From Gordonia lacunae (GTDB lineage: Bacteria > Actinomycetota > Actinomycetes > Mycobacteriales > Mycobacteriaceae), in contig NZ_NGFO01000004.1 of assembly GCF_002149015.1 (NCBI RefSeq), positions 62,001 to 126,000 of the forward strand: DNA of 64,000 nucleotides. Reading direction: 5' to 3'. The translations under genes were made by a program, and so were the position numbers. Each line of letters starts with the position of its first letter. The first letter of the stretch is position 1. The notes beneath the pieces were generated by a model. That model worked only from the letters and a program-made list of their open reading frames with translations, did not search any database and had not been told where the DNA came from. Positions 9,568 to 18,519 of the stretch are shown here, one piece after another.

Positions 9568-10155
9568 ATGTCCACCGCGAAGCCCCGCACCCGCACCTCG
9601 GCCGCCGAGGTCCGTTCCGCCCTGCTCCGGGCCGGTCGGACGATCCTCGAGCGGGACGGCGAGGCGGGGCTCACGGTTCGTGCCGTCGCGGCCGAGGCGC
9701 AGGTGGCACCGATGGGGGTCTACAACCATTTCGACGGCCGCGACGGCCTACTCGATGCGCTGGTCACCGACGGCTTCGTCGAGTTCGGCCGGGCCATCGC
9801 GGCGACCGACGACGACCCGGTCGTCCGCCTCACGAACTCCGGTCGCGCCTACCGGGCGTTCGCGATCGCCAATCCGGTGATCTACCGGTTGATGTTCTCC
9901 GCCCAGTGCGCGCCGGAACCGGGCGTCGCACTGGACGCGTTCGCGGTCCTCGTCGACGTCGTCCGGTACGGCCAGGTGGCCGGGGTGATCATGGCCGGAG
10001 ACCCGGCCGACCTGGCGATGCAGGTCTGGTCGGCCGTGCACGGGGCGGTCGGACTCGAACTCGCGAGCACACACCCGCCCCAGATCGACGCGGCGGCGGG
10101 TTACGAGAAGGTCCTGGCCTTCGTGGCACGCGGCCTGTCCCCGCACCCGGGCTGA
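9568..10155 (+). CDS. TetR-family repressor of the divergent MFS pump
   Basis: 195 aa. N-terminal TetR helix-turn-helix (LTVRAVAAEAQVAPMGVYNHFDGRDGLLDAL, about residues 33-63); the rest is an alpha-helical ligand-binding domain matching the TetR C-terminal type with WHG-like features (AVHGAVGLELAS). ATG start 14 bp after the last operator. Divergence from the pump and the operator array make autoregulation plus pump repression the likely circuit. The ligand is unknown. Confidence 0.9.
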   Translation: MSTAKPRTRTSAAEVRSALLRAGRTILERDGEAGLTVRAVAAEAQVAPMGVYNHFDGRDGLLDALVTDGFVEFGRAIAATDDDPVVRLTNSGRAYRAFAIANPVIYRLMFSAQCAPEPGVALDAFAVLVDVVRYGQVAGVIMAGDPADLAMQVWSAVHGAVGLELASTHPPQIDAAAGYEKVLAFVARGLSPHPG

Positions 10156-10157
10156 CG

Positions 10158-11651
10158 TCAGGGCAGCACGATCGGTGGCAGACCGGGGATCGGGTTCGGG
10201 ATCGTCACGCCGCGCTGCGGACGCGGGGTCCGCGGGCGCGGACGGGGCCGCGGGGCGGACTCGACCGACGTCGACGTCTCCGGCGGAGGAGGCGGCGTGT
10301 ACCGCCGTGCGGGTTGCCGGGCCTCGGCAAGGATTGCGGGGTCGGCGAATTCGGGTTCGGTGGTGACGGCCGTGCGCTGGGGAAGCGGCGCGGCGACGGT
10401 CGGCGTCGCCTCATCGTGTGCGACCGCCAATGCGGTGGCCACCCCGACGACGGCTACCGCGCACAGCAACGCGAGCACCGCGAGCACGCGCCTGCCTGAT
10501 CGCCGCTGCCGGCCGGCGCCGGCCGCCTGAGGGCCCGTCACGGGCCCGTCGGTGAATCGGGGCGACCCGACACGATCCGGACCGGCCGTCGAATAGCCCG
10601 GTGCGGGATCGGTGTTCGCGTCCCACACGCCGAAAGGTTCAACTCCCGAGGTCGGTTCGCGATGGGGCGACGGTCCCGGCGCAGGGCGGATCCGGTCGGA
10701 CGGGACATCCCCGCCGGACGCCGGTCGGCCAGACCGCGGAGCATCGCGAACCGGTTGTCCGGCAACCCCATACGGGGCCAGCGCCCCGAAGGCCGTCGCC
10801 GGCGGCGGTGGCGACTGGTTGATCGCCTCGAAGATCGAGGGATCGGACGGGTGGTCGGCGCCCTCCGGGCGGAGCTGGTCGCTCGCGAGAACCCCGTCGT
10901 TCGAGGGGGTTCCGTCCCACGATGACGTGGCCGGCGCCCTGTGATCTGTCGCGGGCGCCGGGGCTTCCGGCTCCGGCTCCGGCTCGACCGCGACATCCAC
11001 GGCGGCCGCGTCGGGATCGGCTGCGTGCCCGCCGGCCGCCGTGGGCCGGATCGCGTGCCCCGCGGGTTCGACGTCGACGACGGGCACGGGGACGGCCCGC
11101 GCGATCGCGTCCCGGAGACCGGGCCACGCACCCACGCGATCGGTGATGACGACGGCGGGAGCAGCCGCACCGGTGACGGCTGCACGGACGAGGTCCTCAG
11201 CACGCGCCGCGAGGGGGGCACCGGCTTCGGCGATGTCGCGCCGTGCCATCCGGAACAACCGGATGTGGTCGCGGCCCATCAGGAAGGTGCCGTCGGACTC
11301 GCGGAGCCGTTCGCGGCCGCGCCTGACGAGGTCGAGGACCTCCTCGTGCCACTCGCGCGAGGTCGGCGCGGCCACACGTCCGACGCGGACGAGGTGATCG
11401 GCGATCACGTGATCGAGGGCGTCCAGGGTGAGCCCGGAATCGGTGTACGGATCGGCGACGGTCCCGCGAGCGGGGTCCATGCGCCCCACCGTGACACCCG
11501 CGCGCGGATCGAGATCGAACAGCACGACCTCGGTTGTCTCAGGGATGCCGCGCCCGGCGAGTTGAGCGCGCACGGCGTCGGCAGCGCTGACCGTGACCTC
11601 TGCCTGCGCAGACGTCGGTGTCACGGCCGGATCGGCCACCGTGTCGGTCAT
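10158..11651 (-). CDS. single-span membrane protein with degenerate Hsp70-like N-terminal domain
   Basis: 497 aa, no assigned function. Residues about 40-210 look like the second half of an Hsp70/actin-type ATPase: VVLFDLDPRAGVTV in the position of the phosphate-2 strand (normal DLGGGT-type glycines mostly lost), a helical part with RRGRERL where Hsp70s have R-x-KE-x-LS, and VVITDRVGAWPGLRDAI in the place of the adenosine motif VGG-x-x-x-x-P. Residues about 215-380 are low-complexity and Pro/Ala rich, about 388-411 form one membrane span, and the last 86 residues are a Pro/Arg-rich tail predicted outside. The cytosolic domain probably no longer hydrolyses ATP. ATG start with AGGA about 11 nt upstream; 95 bp after ugd. 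Confidence 0.6.
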   Translation of the reverse strand: MTDTVADPAVTPTSAQAEVTVSAADAVRAQLAGRGIPETTEVVLFDLDPRAGVTVGRMDPARGTVADPYTDSGLTLDALDHVIADHLVRVGRVAAPTSREWHEEVLDLVRRGRERLRESDGTFLMGRDHIRLFRMARRDIAEAGAPLAARAEDLVRAAVTGAAAPAVVITDRVGAWPGLRDAIARAVPVPVVDVEPAGHAIRPTAAGGHAADPDAAAVDVAVEPEPEPEAPAPATDHRAPATSSWDGTPSNDGVLASDQLRPEGADHPSDPSIFEAINQSPPPPATAFGALAPYGVAGQPVRDAPRSGRPASGGDVPSDRIRPAPGPSPHREPTSGVEPFGVWDANTDPAPGYSTAGPDRVGSPRFTDGPVTGPQAAGAGRQRRSGRRVLAVLALLCAVAVVGVATALAVAHDEATPTVAAPLPQRTAVTTEPEFADPAILAEARQPARRYTPPPPPETSTSVESAPRPRPRPRTPRPQRGVTIPNPIPGLPPIVLP

Positions 11652-11746
11652 CTGGTTGATTCCTGCACCTCACGTGCACCTCGCCTCGTGCCCCCACCGG
11701 CGAGAAGGTGCCCCCTGGACAATCGCGAGACTCAACCTAGCACGAC

Positions 11747-13183
11747 TCAGCGGACCGAGGCCCCCGGCGCGAATCCGCTCACCTGCTCGGACGGGTTGTT
11801 TCGCGGTGCGGGACGGGTGGGTGCCGGACCGCCCAGCGCGCGGTAGTCCCAGCCGGCGTCACGCCACATCTGCGGGTCGAGGCAGCGCCGGCCGTCGACG
11901 ATACGTCGGGCGCGGACGACGCCCTCGAGTTCCTCGGGCGTCATGTGGACGAACTCGGCCCACTCCGTGGCGATGACGACGACGTCGGCCCGGTCGCACG
12001 CGTCCCGCGCGGATGACGCGTAGTCGAGGCTGGGATACACCCTTCGCGAGTTGTCCATCGCCTTCGGATCGAAAACGGTGACCGACGCGCCCTCGAGCGC
12101 CAGCCTGCTGGCCACCGTCAGCGCGGGCGAATCGCGGACGTCGTCACTCTCCGGCTTGAACGCGGCACCCAGCACGGCGATGTTGCGGCCGAGCACCTCA
12201 CCGCCGAGAGCCTCGAAGACCAGTTCCACCGCCGCACCGCGGCGGCGCATGTTGATCGCGTCGACCTCGCGCAGGAACCCGACGGCGCGGGGTGCACCCA
12301 TGTCGTCGGCGCGGGCGGTCAGCGCCCGGATGTCCTTGGGCAGGCATCCCCCGCCGAAACCGAGTCCAGCGTTGAGGAATCGGCGTCCGATGCGCGGATC
12401 GTGCCCGATGGCGTCGGCGAGGGTGTTGATGTCCGCCCCGGCGATCTCGCACAGTTCGCTGATCGCATTGATGAACGAGATCTTGGTTGCGAGAAAGGCA
12501 TTGGCCGACGCCTTGACGAGTTCAGCCGTGGCCCAGTCGGTTTCGATGAGGGGAACACCGGTTTCGAGGATCTCGCGGTAGATCTCGCGCACGACCTCTC
12601 CGGCCGACGACCCGGCCCCGGGATCCTGGGCGGCGGTGTTGAGTCCGTCGGGGTCGAGCGAGCCGATCCCGAGGACGAGGCGATCCGGTTCCAGGGTGTC
12701 CTCGACGGCGAACCCCTCCCGCAGGAATTCCGGACTCCACGACAGCTCGACATCGGCTCCCGAATGCGACAGCAGGGAGATCCGTTGCGCGAGTTCGGCG
12801 CACGTGCCGACCGGCACGGTCGACTTGCCGATGATCAGGTGCGCTCCCCGCAGCGTCGGGACGAGCGCGTCGACCGCGGCGTACACGTGCGAGAGGTCGG
12901 CTCGGTGGCCACGGGGTTCCTGCGGCGTCCCGACGCCGAGGAAGTGGACGGAGGCGTGGTCGGCGGCCGCGAGGTGGTCGGTGGTGAAGCGGAGCCGTCC
13001 GGCGTCGATGTTGCGACGGAGGATGTCGGAGAGGCCGGGTTCGAAGAACGGGACCTCGCCGGCCTGCAGCCGTTCGATCTTGTACGCGTCGACGTCGATG
13101 CCGACGACGTCGTGCCCGAGTTCGGCCATACAGGCCGCATGTGTGGCACCGAGGTAGCCGCATCCGATCACCGTGAGCTTCAT
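11747..13183 (-). CDS. ugd: UDP-glucose 6-dehydrogenase
   Basis: 478 aa. Oxidises UDP-glucose to UDP-glucuronate with two NAD+, a precursor for envelope polysaccharides. Rossmann start MKLTVIGCGYLGATHA, STVPVGT (about 121-127), SPEFLREG (about 150-157), and catalytic Cys280 in GFGGGCLPKD. A 15-25 residue insertion (about 175-195) is unlike compact family members. Start set at the ATG of MKLTV; an upstream extension of the frame is non-homologous. The order dcd then ugd matches Rv0321-Rv0322 in M. tuberculosis. Confidence 0.93.
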   Translation of the reverse strand: MKLTVIGCGYLGATHAACMAELGHDVVGIDVDAYKIERLQAGEVPFFEPGLSDILRRNIDAGRLRFTTDHLAAADHASVHFLGVGTPQEPRGHRADLSHVYAAVDALVPTLRGAHLIIGKSTVPVGTCAELAQRISLLSHSGADVELSWSPEFLREGFAVEDTLEPDRLVLGIGSLDPDGLNTAAQDPGAGSSAGEVVREIYREILETGVPLIETDWATAELVKASANAFLATKISFINAISELCEIAGADINTLADAIGHDPRIGRRFLNAGLGFGGGCLPKDIRALTARADDMGAPRAVGFLREVDAINMRRRGAAVELVFEALGGEVLGRNIAVLGAAFKPESDDVRDSPALTVASRLALEGASVTVFDPKAMDNSRRVYPSLDYASSARDACDRADVVVIATEWAEFVHMTPEELEGVVRARRIVDGRRCLDPQMWRDAGWDYRALGGPAPTRPAPRNNPSEQVSGFAPGASVR

Positions 13184-13188
13184 GAACG

Positions 13189-13219
13189 CAACGGTTACCC
13201 AGCCGGGGCGGCCGGTAAC
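13189..13219 (-). promoter_or_regulatory. inverted GGTTACC/GGTAACC pair upstream of ugd
   Basis: Perfect 7-bp arms (13194-13200 and 13213-13219) separated by 12 bp, ending 11 bp before the ugd ATG. The proximal arm is part of GTAACCGTTG on the minus strand, a 10-mer also found upstream of ephD (3882-3891). Possible operator; no regulator assigned. Confidence 0.3.
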
Positions 13220-13269
13220 CATCGTCGCCGTGGCGGGTGGTGATCCTCTGGGTGAACTTCCGGAGGGTC

Positions 13270-13842
13270 TCAGTCGTTCTTCTGGAAGTTCAGGTACGCC
13301 TTCGACGGCGTCGGGCCGCGTTGTCCCTGGTACTTCGATCCCACCGATGCGCTGCCGTACGGCTCCTCGGCCGGGCTGCTGAGGCGGATGAGGCAGAGCT
13401 GCCCGATCTTCATGCCCGGCCAGAGGGTGATCGGCAGGTTGGCCACGTTGGAGAGTTCGAGGGTGATGTGGCCGGAGAAGCCGGGGTCGATGAAGCCCGC
13501 CGTCGAATGCGTGAGGAGGCCCAATCGGCCTAGCGACGACTTGCCTTCGAGCCGGCCGGCGAGGTCGTCGGGAAGTGAGCACACCTCGAGGGTGGACCCC
13601 AACACGAATTCGCCCGGGTGCAGCACGAAGGGCTCGCCGTCGGCCGGTTCGACCAGCGAGGTGAGTTCGTCTTGACGCTGCGCGGGGTCGATGTGGGTGT
13701 AGCGGGTGTTGTTGAACACCCGGAACAGGCCGTCGAGCCGGACGTCGACGCTGGAGGGCTGGACGAGGGCCGGATCGAACGGATCGATGGCGAGGCGCCC
13801 GTCAGCGATCTCGGCGCGGATGTCGCGGTCGGAGAGCAGCAC
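13270..13842 (-). CDS. dcd: dCTP deaminase (possibly dUTP-forming and hydrolysing)
   Basis: 190 aa, full length for the family. Converts dCTP to dUTP for thymidylate supply; the M. tuberculosis homologue also hydrolyses dUTP to dUMP. Motifs: QPSSVDVRL (about 28-36), [24 protein letters not shown] (about 108-131) containing the catalytic and trimer-interface residues, and the C-terminal [10 protein letters not shown] loop that closes over the nucleotide. ATG start, 21 bp after the DUF222 gene on the same strand, so SOS-driven read-through into dcd is possible. ugd follows after 86 bp. Confidence 0.95.
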   Translation of the reverse strand: MLLSDRDIRAEIADGRLAIDPFDPALVQPSSVDVRLDGLFRVFNNTRYTHIDPAQRQDELTSLVEPADGEPFVLHPGEFVLGSTLEVCSLPDDLAGRLEGKSSLGRLGLLTHSTAGFIDPGFSGHITLELSNVANLPITLWPGMKIGQLCLIRLSSPAEEPYGSASVGSKYQGQRGPTPSKAYLNFQKND

Positions 13843-13863
13843 GGTGTCGAGGTTATCGAACGG

Positions 13864-15363
13864 TCAGGGAGGATCTGCGCCGGTGTCGGTCGGCGCCGAT
13901 GATCCCCGGTCGTCGGGTTCCGTGGTTCTGCGCCGCCGGACGTCGGCGCGCATCCGGTCGAGCACGGCGTCGGTGCGGTGGGCGTGGTTGATCCGCGGCG
14001 TCGACGAGGGGTGTGAGCGGGGCGGGTGCCACACGGCGCGGCCGGCGTCGAGCCCTTCGGTCGCGATGGTGGTGGCCCACTGGTCCACCCCGGTGCCGAC
14101 GGCCCGGTTGTGCGGTCCGCATGCGGTGGCGAGGGTGTCGAGGTCGGTGGGGCCGTCGTGCGCGCCCCACTCGACAACGTGGTGGATCTCGCAGTCGAAC
14201 GACGGTCGGGTGCAGCCCGGGAATGTGCAGCCGCCGTCGCGGGCGACCGCCGCGATGCGCTGTGCGCGCGAGGCGAATCGCCTGGACCGTCCGAGGTAGA
14301 GGACCTCGCTGGTGTGGTCGCGGAACACCGCGAGATGATGCTGCGCGTCGGCGGCGAGGTCGATGGCGTCCTTGATGGGTAGGAGGGTTCCCGTCGCGGT
14401 CCGTGCCGGGTCGCCGGCCGCGTCGCGCAGCGCCGATTCGGTGATGGAGACGACAAGGTGTGGCGGCAGCCCGTGGTGCGAACCCCCGAGGGCGCCGGCG
14501 TCGAGAACGAAACGCAGCATGGCCCGGAACGCGTCGTGGTTGCGCTTCTCGGCCGAGCGCTCGTCGCGTCCGGCAGCGGCGGCCAGCGCGTCGGGGTCCG
14601 CGGCGGCGGGGTTCCCGGTGGGCGACTCGGGATCGGCGGGATTGTTCATCCCAGGAGCGGCCCACACCGACAAGACGACGTCGAGCATGGCACGCGTCGT
14701 CGGGTCGAGGGTGGCGGTCAGCCGGGACATGAGCTGGGCGTCTTGCGGCCCGAGTTTCAGACCGCGGTTGCGGGCGCGGTCGCGATCGTCGGTGATGGTC
14801 CCGTCGGGGTCGAGGTGCGCCAGGATGCGGGCGCCGAGATCACGGAGCGACGACGGGTCGTACTCGCGTGCGTAGTGCGCGAGCGTCGCCTCGGCGGCTT
14901 CCCGGTCGGCGGGGTCCACGTCGGCGGGGATCTTGCGCATCACCTCGATGACGACGTCGACGTGGCGTCCCGAGATCTCGCCGTCGGCAACACCTTTGGC
15001 GGTCTCAGGGAAGCGCGGTTCGAGCGGCACTCCCTGCATGTCCGGGAACCTGCCCAGTGCCCACACGCGATTCATCAGACGGCTGGCCTCGCCGCGCCGG
15101 TTCAGCGCGTGGCACAGGAAGTTGGAGACGGTCTGGCACCCCATCTTCCGGTACGCCGACCGCTCGTCGATGTCGACGATGTGATCGGTGAACAGCGACA
15201 GCATCCGTCGTTCGGCACGCTCGTGCTCGATAGCGACCTGCAGCAGTTCGGTCTCGGAGCAGTCCGTGGACGTCGTCCCGGCGATCTCGTCCAGCAGCGC
15301 ATGCAGGCGCTCGTACTGGTCGAGCAGAAGTGGTTGTGGTGCAGATGGCTCGGTAGAAGCCAT
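13864..15363 (-). CDS. DUF222/HNH endonuclease-domain protein (13E12 type), SOS-box controlled
   Basis: About 499 aa: N-terminal DUF222 helical region (about 10-330) and a C-terminal HNH nuclease with CTFPGCTRPSFDCEIHHVVEW and, further on, TACGPHNR, giving zinc-type Cys pairs and the His-His/Asn/His core. 13E12-family proteins are multicopy in mycolata; function is unproven, and several M. tuberculosis members belong to the LexA regulon. The start at 15363 has GGGGG 8 nt upstream; ATGs at 15378-15384 are alternatives. The longer open frame to 15576 runs through the promoter and is not coding. Upstream promoter and LexA box are annotated separately. Confidence 0.88.
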   Translation of the reverse strand: MASTEPSAPQPLLLDQYERLHALLDEIAGTTSTDCSETELLQVAIEHERAERRMLSLFTDHIVDIDERSAYRKMGCQTVSNFLCHALNRRGEASRLMNRVWALGRFPDMQGVPLEPRFPETAKGVADGEISGRHVDVVIEVMRKIPADVDPADREAAEATLAHYAREYDPSSLRDLGARILAHLDPDGTITDDRDRARNRGLKLGPQDAQLMSRLTATLDPTTRAMLDVVLSVWAAPGMNNPADPESPTGNPAAADPDALAAAAGRDERSAEKRNHDAFRAMLRFVLDAGALGGSHHGLPPHLVVSITESALRDAAGDPARTATGTLLPIKDAIDLAADAQHHLAVFRDHTSEVLYLGRSRRFASRAQRIAAVARDGGCTFPGCTRPSFDCEIHHVVEWGAHDGPTDLDTLATACGPHNRAVGTGVDQWATTIATEGLDAGRAVWHPPRSHPSSTPRINHAHRTDAVLDRMRADVRRRRTTEPDDRGSSAPTDTGADPP

Positions 15364-15392
15364 GATTTCATCCCCCATCATCATGGCTTTAC

Positions 15393-15436
15393 TCGAAACT
15401 GTGTTCGAGACTACCGTGCGGCCGTCCGCCGCGCAA
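15393..15436 (-). promoter_or_regulatory. promoter with overlapping SOS (LexA) box
   Basis: On the minus strand: TTGCGC (15431-15436), 17-bp spacer, TAGTCT (15408-15413), then TCGAACACAGTTTCGA (15393-15408), which fits the actinobacterial LexA consensus TCGAAC-N4-GTTCGA with one mismatch. The box overlaps the -10 element and the expected transcription start, an ideal repression position. Confidence 0.75.
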
Positions 15437-15616
15437 CCCTTGTTCGTGAGTTGTCCTGCGTCGCTGCCGAATCGGGCCCGGCGGTTTGCGTCCCGTCGCC
15501 GGCCAGATGCAGCAGTTCGTAGCGCCCAGCGCCACGATCCACTACATCTGCGCGTCCCGACGACCGTCCGGGTCACCGGTTTGCTAGGCTGTCGATCGCG
15601 AGTCCAGCGCTCGCAC

Positions 15617-15690
15617 GCCGATGTAGTTCAATGGCAGAACATCAGCTTCCCAAGCTGAATACGCGGGTTCGATTCCCGTCATCGGCTCCA
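15617..15690 (+). tRNA. tRNA-Gly (anticodon CCC), CCA encoded
   Basis: Acceptor stem GCCGATG pairs perfectly with CATCGGC; TCAGC/GCTGA anticodon stem with loop TTCCCAA gives anticodon CCC (reads GGG); T arm GCGGG-TTCGATT-CCCGT; discriminator T followed by genomic CCA. A TAGGCT -10-like element lies at 15585-15590. No att-like repeat of its 3' end was noticed nearby. Confidence 0.95.
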
Positions 15691-15787
15691 CCATCGCCGT
15701 ACACGATCGAAAAGCGCACGGCACGTGCAATCATCAGACGAGTTGGGCCGACGCCACAGTCGGTCCTCGTCATCCCAGGACGCACAC

Positions 15788-16888
15788 ATGCATCTGCCCG
15801 CGGTGAGAATTCCGATTCTGGTGCTGAGCATCGGCCTGCTCTTGAGCTGGATGATGCCTCCGCCGGCACAGGCGGCGCCCAACCGCGTCGATGCCACGCC
15901 GGCCGGGTTGACTCTCGACGGGCGACACTGGTGGCCATCCGGGTTCGACGCGTACCAGCTGGCCACCGATTGGTCGGTGAACGCCGGGTGCGGAGCGATG
16001 GTGGATCTCGACGACTATTTCGAGGCCTTGCCCCCGCATTCGCTCACCCGCTTCAATCTCTTCGCTCGACTGGCCGTCAACAAGTACACCCAGCAGTTGG
16101 ATTTCGGACCGATGGATGCCGTCTTCGACGCCGCCGCGCGGCACGATCAGATGGTCTTGCCGGTCCTCGCGGCCGCCGACGGCGCCTGCGAGAGTGGAGT
16201 GTTCAAGGAACGAGACTGGTACCGATCCGGGTGGCGAACCGCCACCGGCGCGGGTGGACTCACGTTCGAGGACTGGCTGCGGACGGCCGTGCGGCGCTGG
16301 AAGGCCAGCCCAGCGCTGGCGGGATGGGAGTTGGTGGGTGAACCCGAGCCGTCGGTCTGTGGCGATCAATCGTGTGGATGGCAGCAGCGGTCGTGCCCGG
16401 TCGACGCCGCGCGCGTACTGCGGTCGTTTTTCGGCGCGGCTGGTGCGATGGTCACCCGGTTGCACGGCGGAGCGGTGATCTGGTCCGGCTTCACCGGCGG
16501 TGGCCAGTGCGGTACCGCCGGGCCCGACTATCAGTACGTCGCCGGTTCCCCGTACGTGGATGTCCTGGATTACCACGACTACGGTGCGGATGGGGTCGCG
16601 CTCCCCGGGGATCAGTGGAACGGACTGGCCGAACGTCTACGACAGGCCCGCGCAGTCGGAAAACCCCTCGCGGTGAACGAGATCGGCCAGCATGCCGGCT
16701 CGTGCGGTTCGAGGTCCGAGCGCGCCGCCGACTTCCGGACCAAGGTCGCCGGCCAGCGGGCGGCCGGGACGGCAACCGCACTGTTCTGGGCATTCGTCCC
16801 GGACCCGCGGGACGACCAGTGCACCTACGACATCGGTCCCGGCGACCCGGTGCACGCACTGGTCACCGAACTGACCAGCCTCGATTGA
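15788..16888 (+). CDS. secreted GH5-like glycoside hydrolase (mannanase/cellulase clan A type)
   Basis: 366 aa with a Sec signal peptide (hydrophobic core about 8-22, cleavage after AQA near residue 29). The mature part resembles a compact (beta/alpha)8 clan-A glycosidase: RFNLFARL strand, WELVGEPEP with putative acid/base Glu185, YHDYG (about 262-266) and nucleophile candidate Glu298 in VNEIGQHAG. The usual NEP motif before the acid/base is GEP here. Several Cys suggest disulfides outside the cell. ATG at 15788 preceded by AGGA about 7 nt upstream; earlier in-frame Mets would destroy the signal peptide. Substrate unknown; a wall or environmental polysaccharide is likely. Confidence 0.78.
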   Translation: MHLPAVRIPILVLSIGLLLSWMMPPPAQAAPNRVDATPAGLTLDGRHWWPSGFDAYQLATDWSVNAGCGAMVDLDDYFEALPPHSLTRFNLFARLAVNKYTQQLDFGPMDAVFDAAARHDQMVLPVLAAADGACESGVFKERDWYRSGWRTATGAGGLTFEDWLRTAVRRWKASPALAGWELVGEPEPSVCGDQSCGWQQRSCPVDAARVLRSFFGAAGAMVTRLHGGAVIWSGFTGGGQCGTAGPDYQYVAGSPYVDVLDYHDYGADGVALPGDQWNGLAERLRQARAVGKPLAVNEIGQHAGSCGSRSERAADFRTKVAGQRAAGTATALFWAFVPDPRDDQCTYDIGPGDPVHALVTELTSLD

Positions 16889-16941
16889 GGCTCAGCACTC
16901 GGGTAACAGCGCAACACCCGGCCGAGGGGCCGACCGGCCGT

Positions 16942-16947
16942 TAGACT
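16942..16947 (+). promoter_or_regulatory. -10 element for leaderless mRNA
   Basis: TAGACT ends 6 nt before the GTG start of the permease gene. With transcription starting about 7 nt after the element, the mRNA would begin at the start codon, and no Shine-Dalgarno site is present. Confidence 0.5.
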
Positions 16948-16953
16948 CTGCCG

Positions 16954-18462
16954 GTGTCCAGTCCCCTGGGGATCACCCCCGACGAATCTCTGCGCAAGGG
17001 ACTTCAGAGTCGTCACATCAGCATGCTCGCGCTCGGCGGCGCCATCGGCACCGGCTTGTTCGTCGCCTCGGGCGCCACCATCTCCGACGCGGGTCCGGGT
17101 GGCGCCATCCTGGCGTATCTGCTGATGGGCTGCATGGTCTTCTTCCTCATGCAGAGCCTCGGCGAGATGTCGGCGTACATCCCGTGCAGCAACCCGTTCG
17201 AGGAGTACGGCAAGCGCTTCGTGAGCAAGTCCTTCGGTTTCGCCGCGGGGTGGAACTACTGGCTCAACTGGTCGGTCACCCTGGCCGCCGAGTTGGTGGC
17301 GGCCGGACTGATCATGAAGTACTGGGCACCCGACGTGCCGTCGTGGATCTGGTCGGTCGTGTTCCTGGCGGGCCTGCTGGCGCTGAACCTGTTCGCGGTC
17401 AAGGCGTTCGGCGAGGCCGAGTTCTGGTTCGCGGCGATCAAGGTCATCGCGGTGGTCGTCTTTCTCATCGTCGGCGTGCTGCTGATTCTCGGTGTCGTCG
17501 GCGACGGTCCGTCGCCGGGGTTCAGCAATTGGACGATCGACGACGCTCCGTTCGTGGACTTCCCCATCGGAATGCTGTCGGTCTTCCTCATCGCCGGTTT
17601 CGCATTCCAGGGCACCGAGATGATCGCGGTCGCCGCCGGCGAGGCAGTCGAACCGAAGACGGCCATTCCGCGCGCCGTGCGCACCGTCTTCGTTCGCATC
17701 CTGCTGTTCTACATCGGCACCCTGACCATCATCGCGTTCCTGATCCCGTACACCGACCCCAATCTGCTGAATGCGTCCGAGGAGAACATCGCAATCGCCC
17801 CGTTCACCCTCGTGTTCTCCGAAGCGGGGATCGCGGTGGCGGCATCGATCATGAACGCCGTGATCCTGATCGCGATCCTGTCGGCGGGCAATGCGAGCCT
17901 GTTCGCGGCAACCCGCGCGTTGTACGGCCTGTCTGTTCAGGGCAACGCCCCACGTGTGTTCGCCTGGGTCACCCGATCAGGTGTGCCACTCCTCGCCGTA
18001 GCAGCGACGACGGCCATCGGCGCCCTCTGCTTTCTGGCGAGTCGGGTGGGCGACGGTCGCGCCTACGTCTGGCTGGTCACCGCCTCCTCGGTGGCCGGCT
18101 TCATCACCTGGATGGGGATCGCCTGGGCCCACTACCGGTTCCGTCGGGCGTGGCACGCGCAGGGCCTGGACCTCGGCAGACTCCCCTACAAGGCCTGGCT
18201 CTATCCGGCCGGACCGATCATCGCGTTGCTCATGTGTGTTGCAGTCATCGCCGGGCAGAATCTCCCGGCGATCCGCGACGGATCCGCGGGAAATCTCGAG
18301 CTGTGGCTCACCGCCTACGGCGCCCTCTTCGTGTTCCTCGCTCTGTGGTGGGGCCACAAGGTGATCACGCGCAGCCCGACCGTGGACCTACTCACCGCCG
18401 ATCTGTCACCCACATCGGCCGCGTCGGCACATCGCGATCCGGATCCGGACCTCGTCGGCTGA
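16954..18462 (+). CDS. amino-acid permease, AAT family (LysP/GABA-permease type)
   Basis: 502 aa, 12 predicted membrane spans. Family signature at the first span: LQSRHISMLALGGAIGTGLFVASG (about 18-41); the PCSNPFEEYGKRFVSKSFGFAAGWNYW stretch (about 77-103) is typical of amino acid-proton symporters. Lysine-type uptake is possible but specificity cannot be read from sequence. GTG start is supported by the leaderless -10 at 16942. Stands alone between the glycosidase and small flavoprotein genes. Confidence 0.88.
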   Translation: MSSPLGITPDESLRKGLQSRHISMLALGGAIGTGLFVASGATISDAGPGGAILAYLLMGCMVFFLMQSLGEMSAYIPCSNPFEEYGKRFVSKSFGFAAGWNYWLNWSVTLAAELVAAGLIMKYWAPDVPSWIWSVVFLAGLLALNLFAVKAFGEAEFWFAAIKVIAVVVFLIVGVLLILGVVGDGPSPGFSNWTIDDAPFVDFPIGMLSVFLIAGFAFQGTEMIAVAAGEAVEPKTAIPRAVRTVFVRILLFYIGTLTIIAFLIPYTDPNLLNASEENIAIAPFTLVFSEAGIAVAASIMNAVILIAILSAGNASLFAATRALYGLSVQGNAPRVFAWVTRSGVPLLAVAATTAIGALCFLASRVGDGRAYVWLVTASSVAGFITWMGIAWAHYRFRRAWHAQGLDLGRLPYKAWLYPAGPIIALLMCVAVIAGQNLPAIRDGSAGNLELWLTAYGALFVFLALWWGHKVITRSPTVDLLTADLSPTSAASAHRDPDPDLVG

Positions 18463-18519
18463 CCGGCTCGTCGGGCGATCGGAGGGTGAGGTACCCGGTC
18501 TCGTTGCTGACCTCGCCGA

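Noticed and set aside
13864..15363. Mobile group II/homing element
   Set aside because: The HNH domain is part of a DUF222 protein; no terminal repeats, intein splice motifs or intron structure are visible.
15617..15690. tRNA-Gly as an integration (att) site
   Set aside because: No integrase and no duplicated tRNA 3' end seen in the window.
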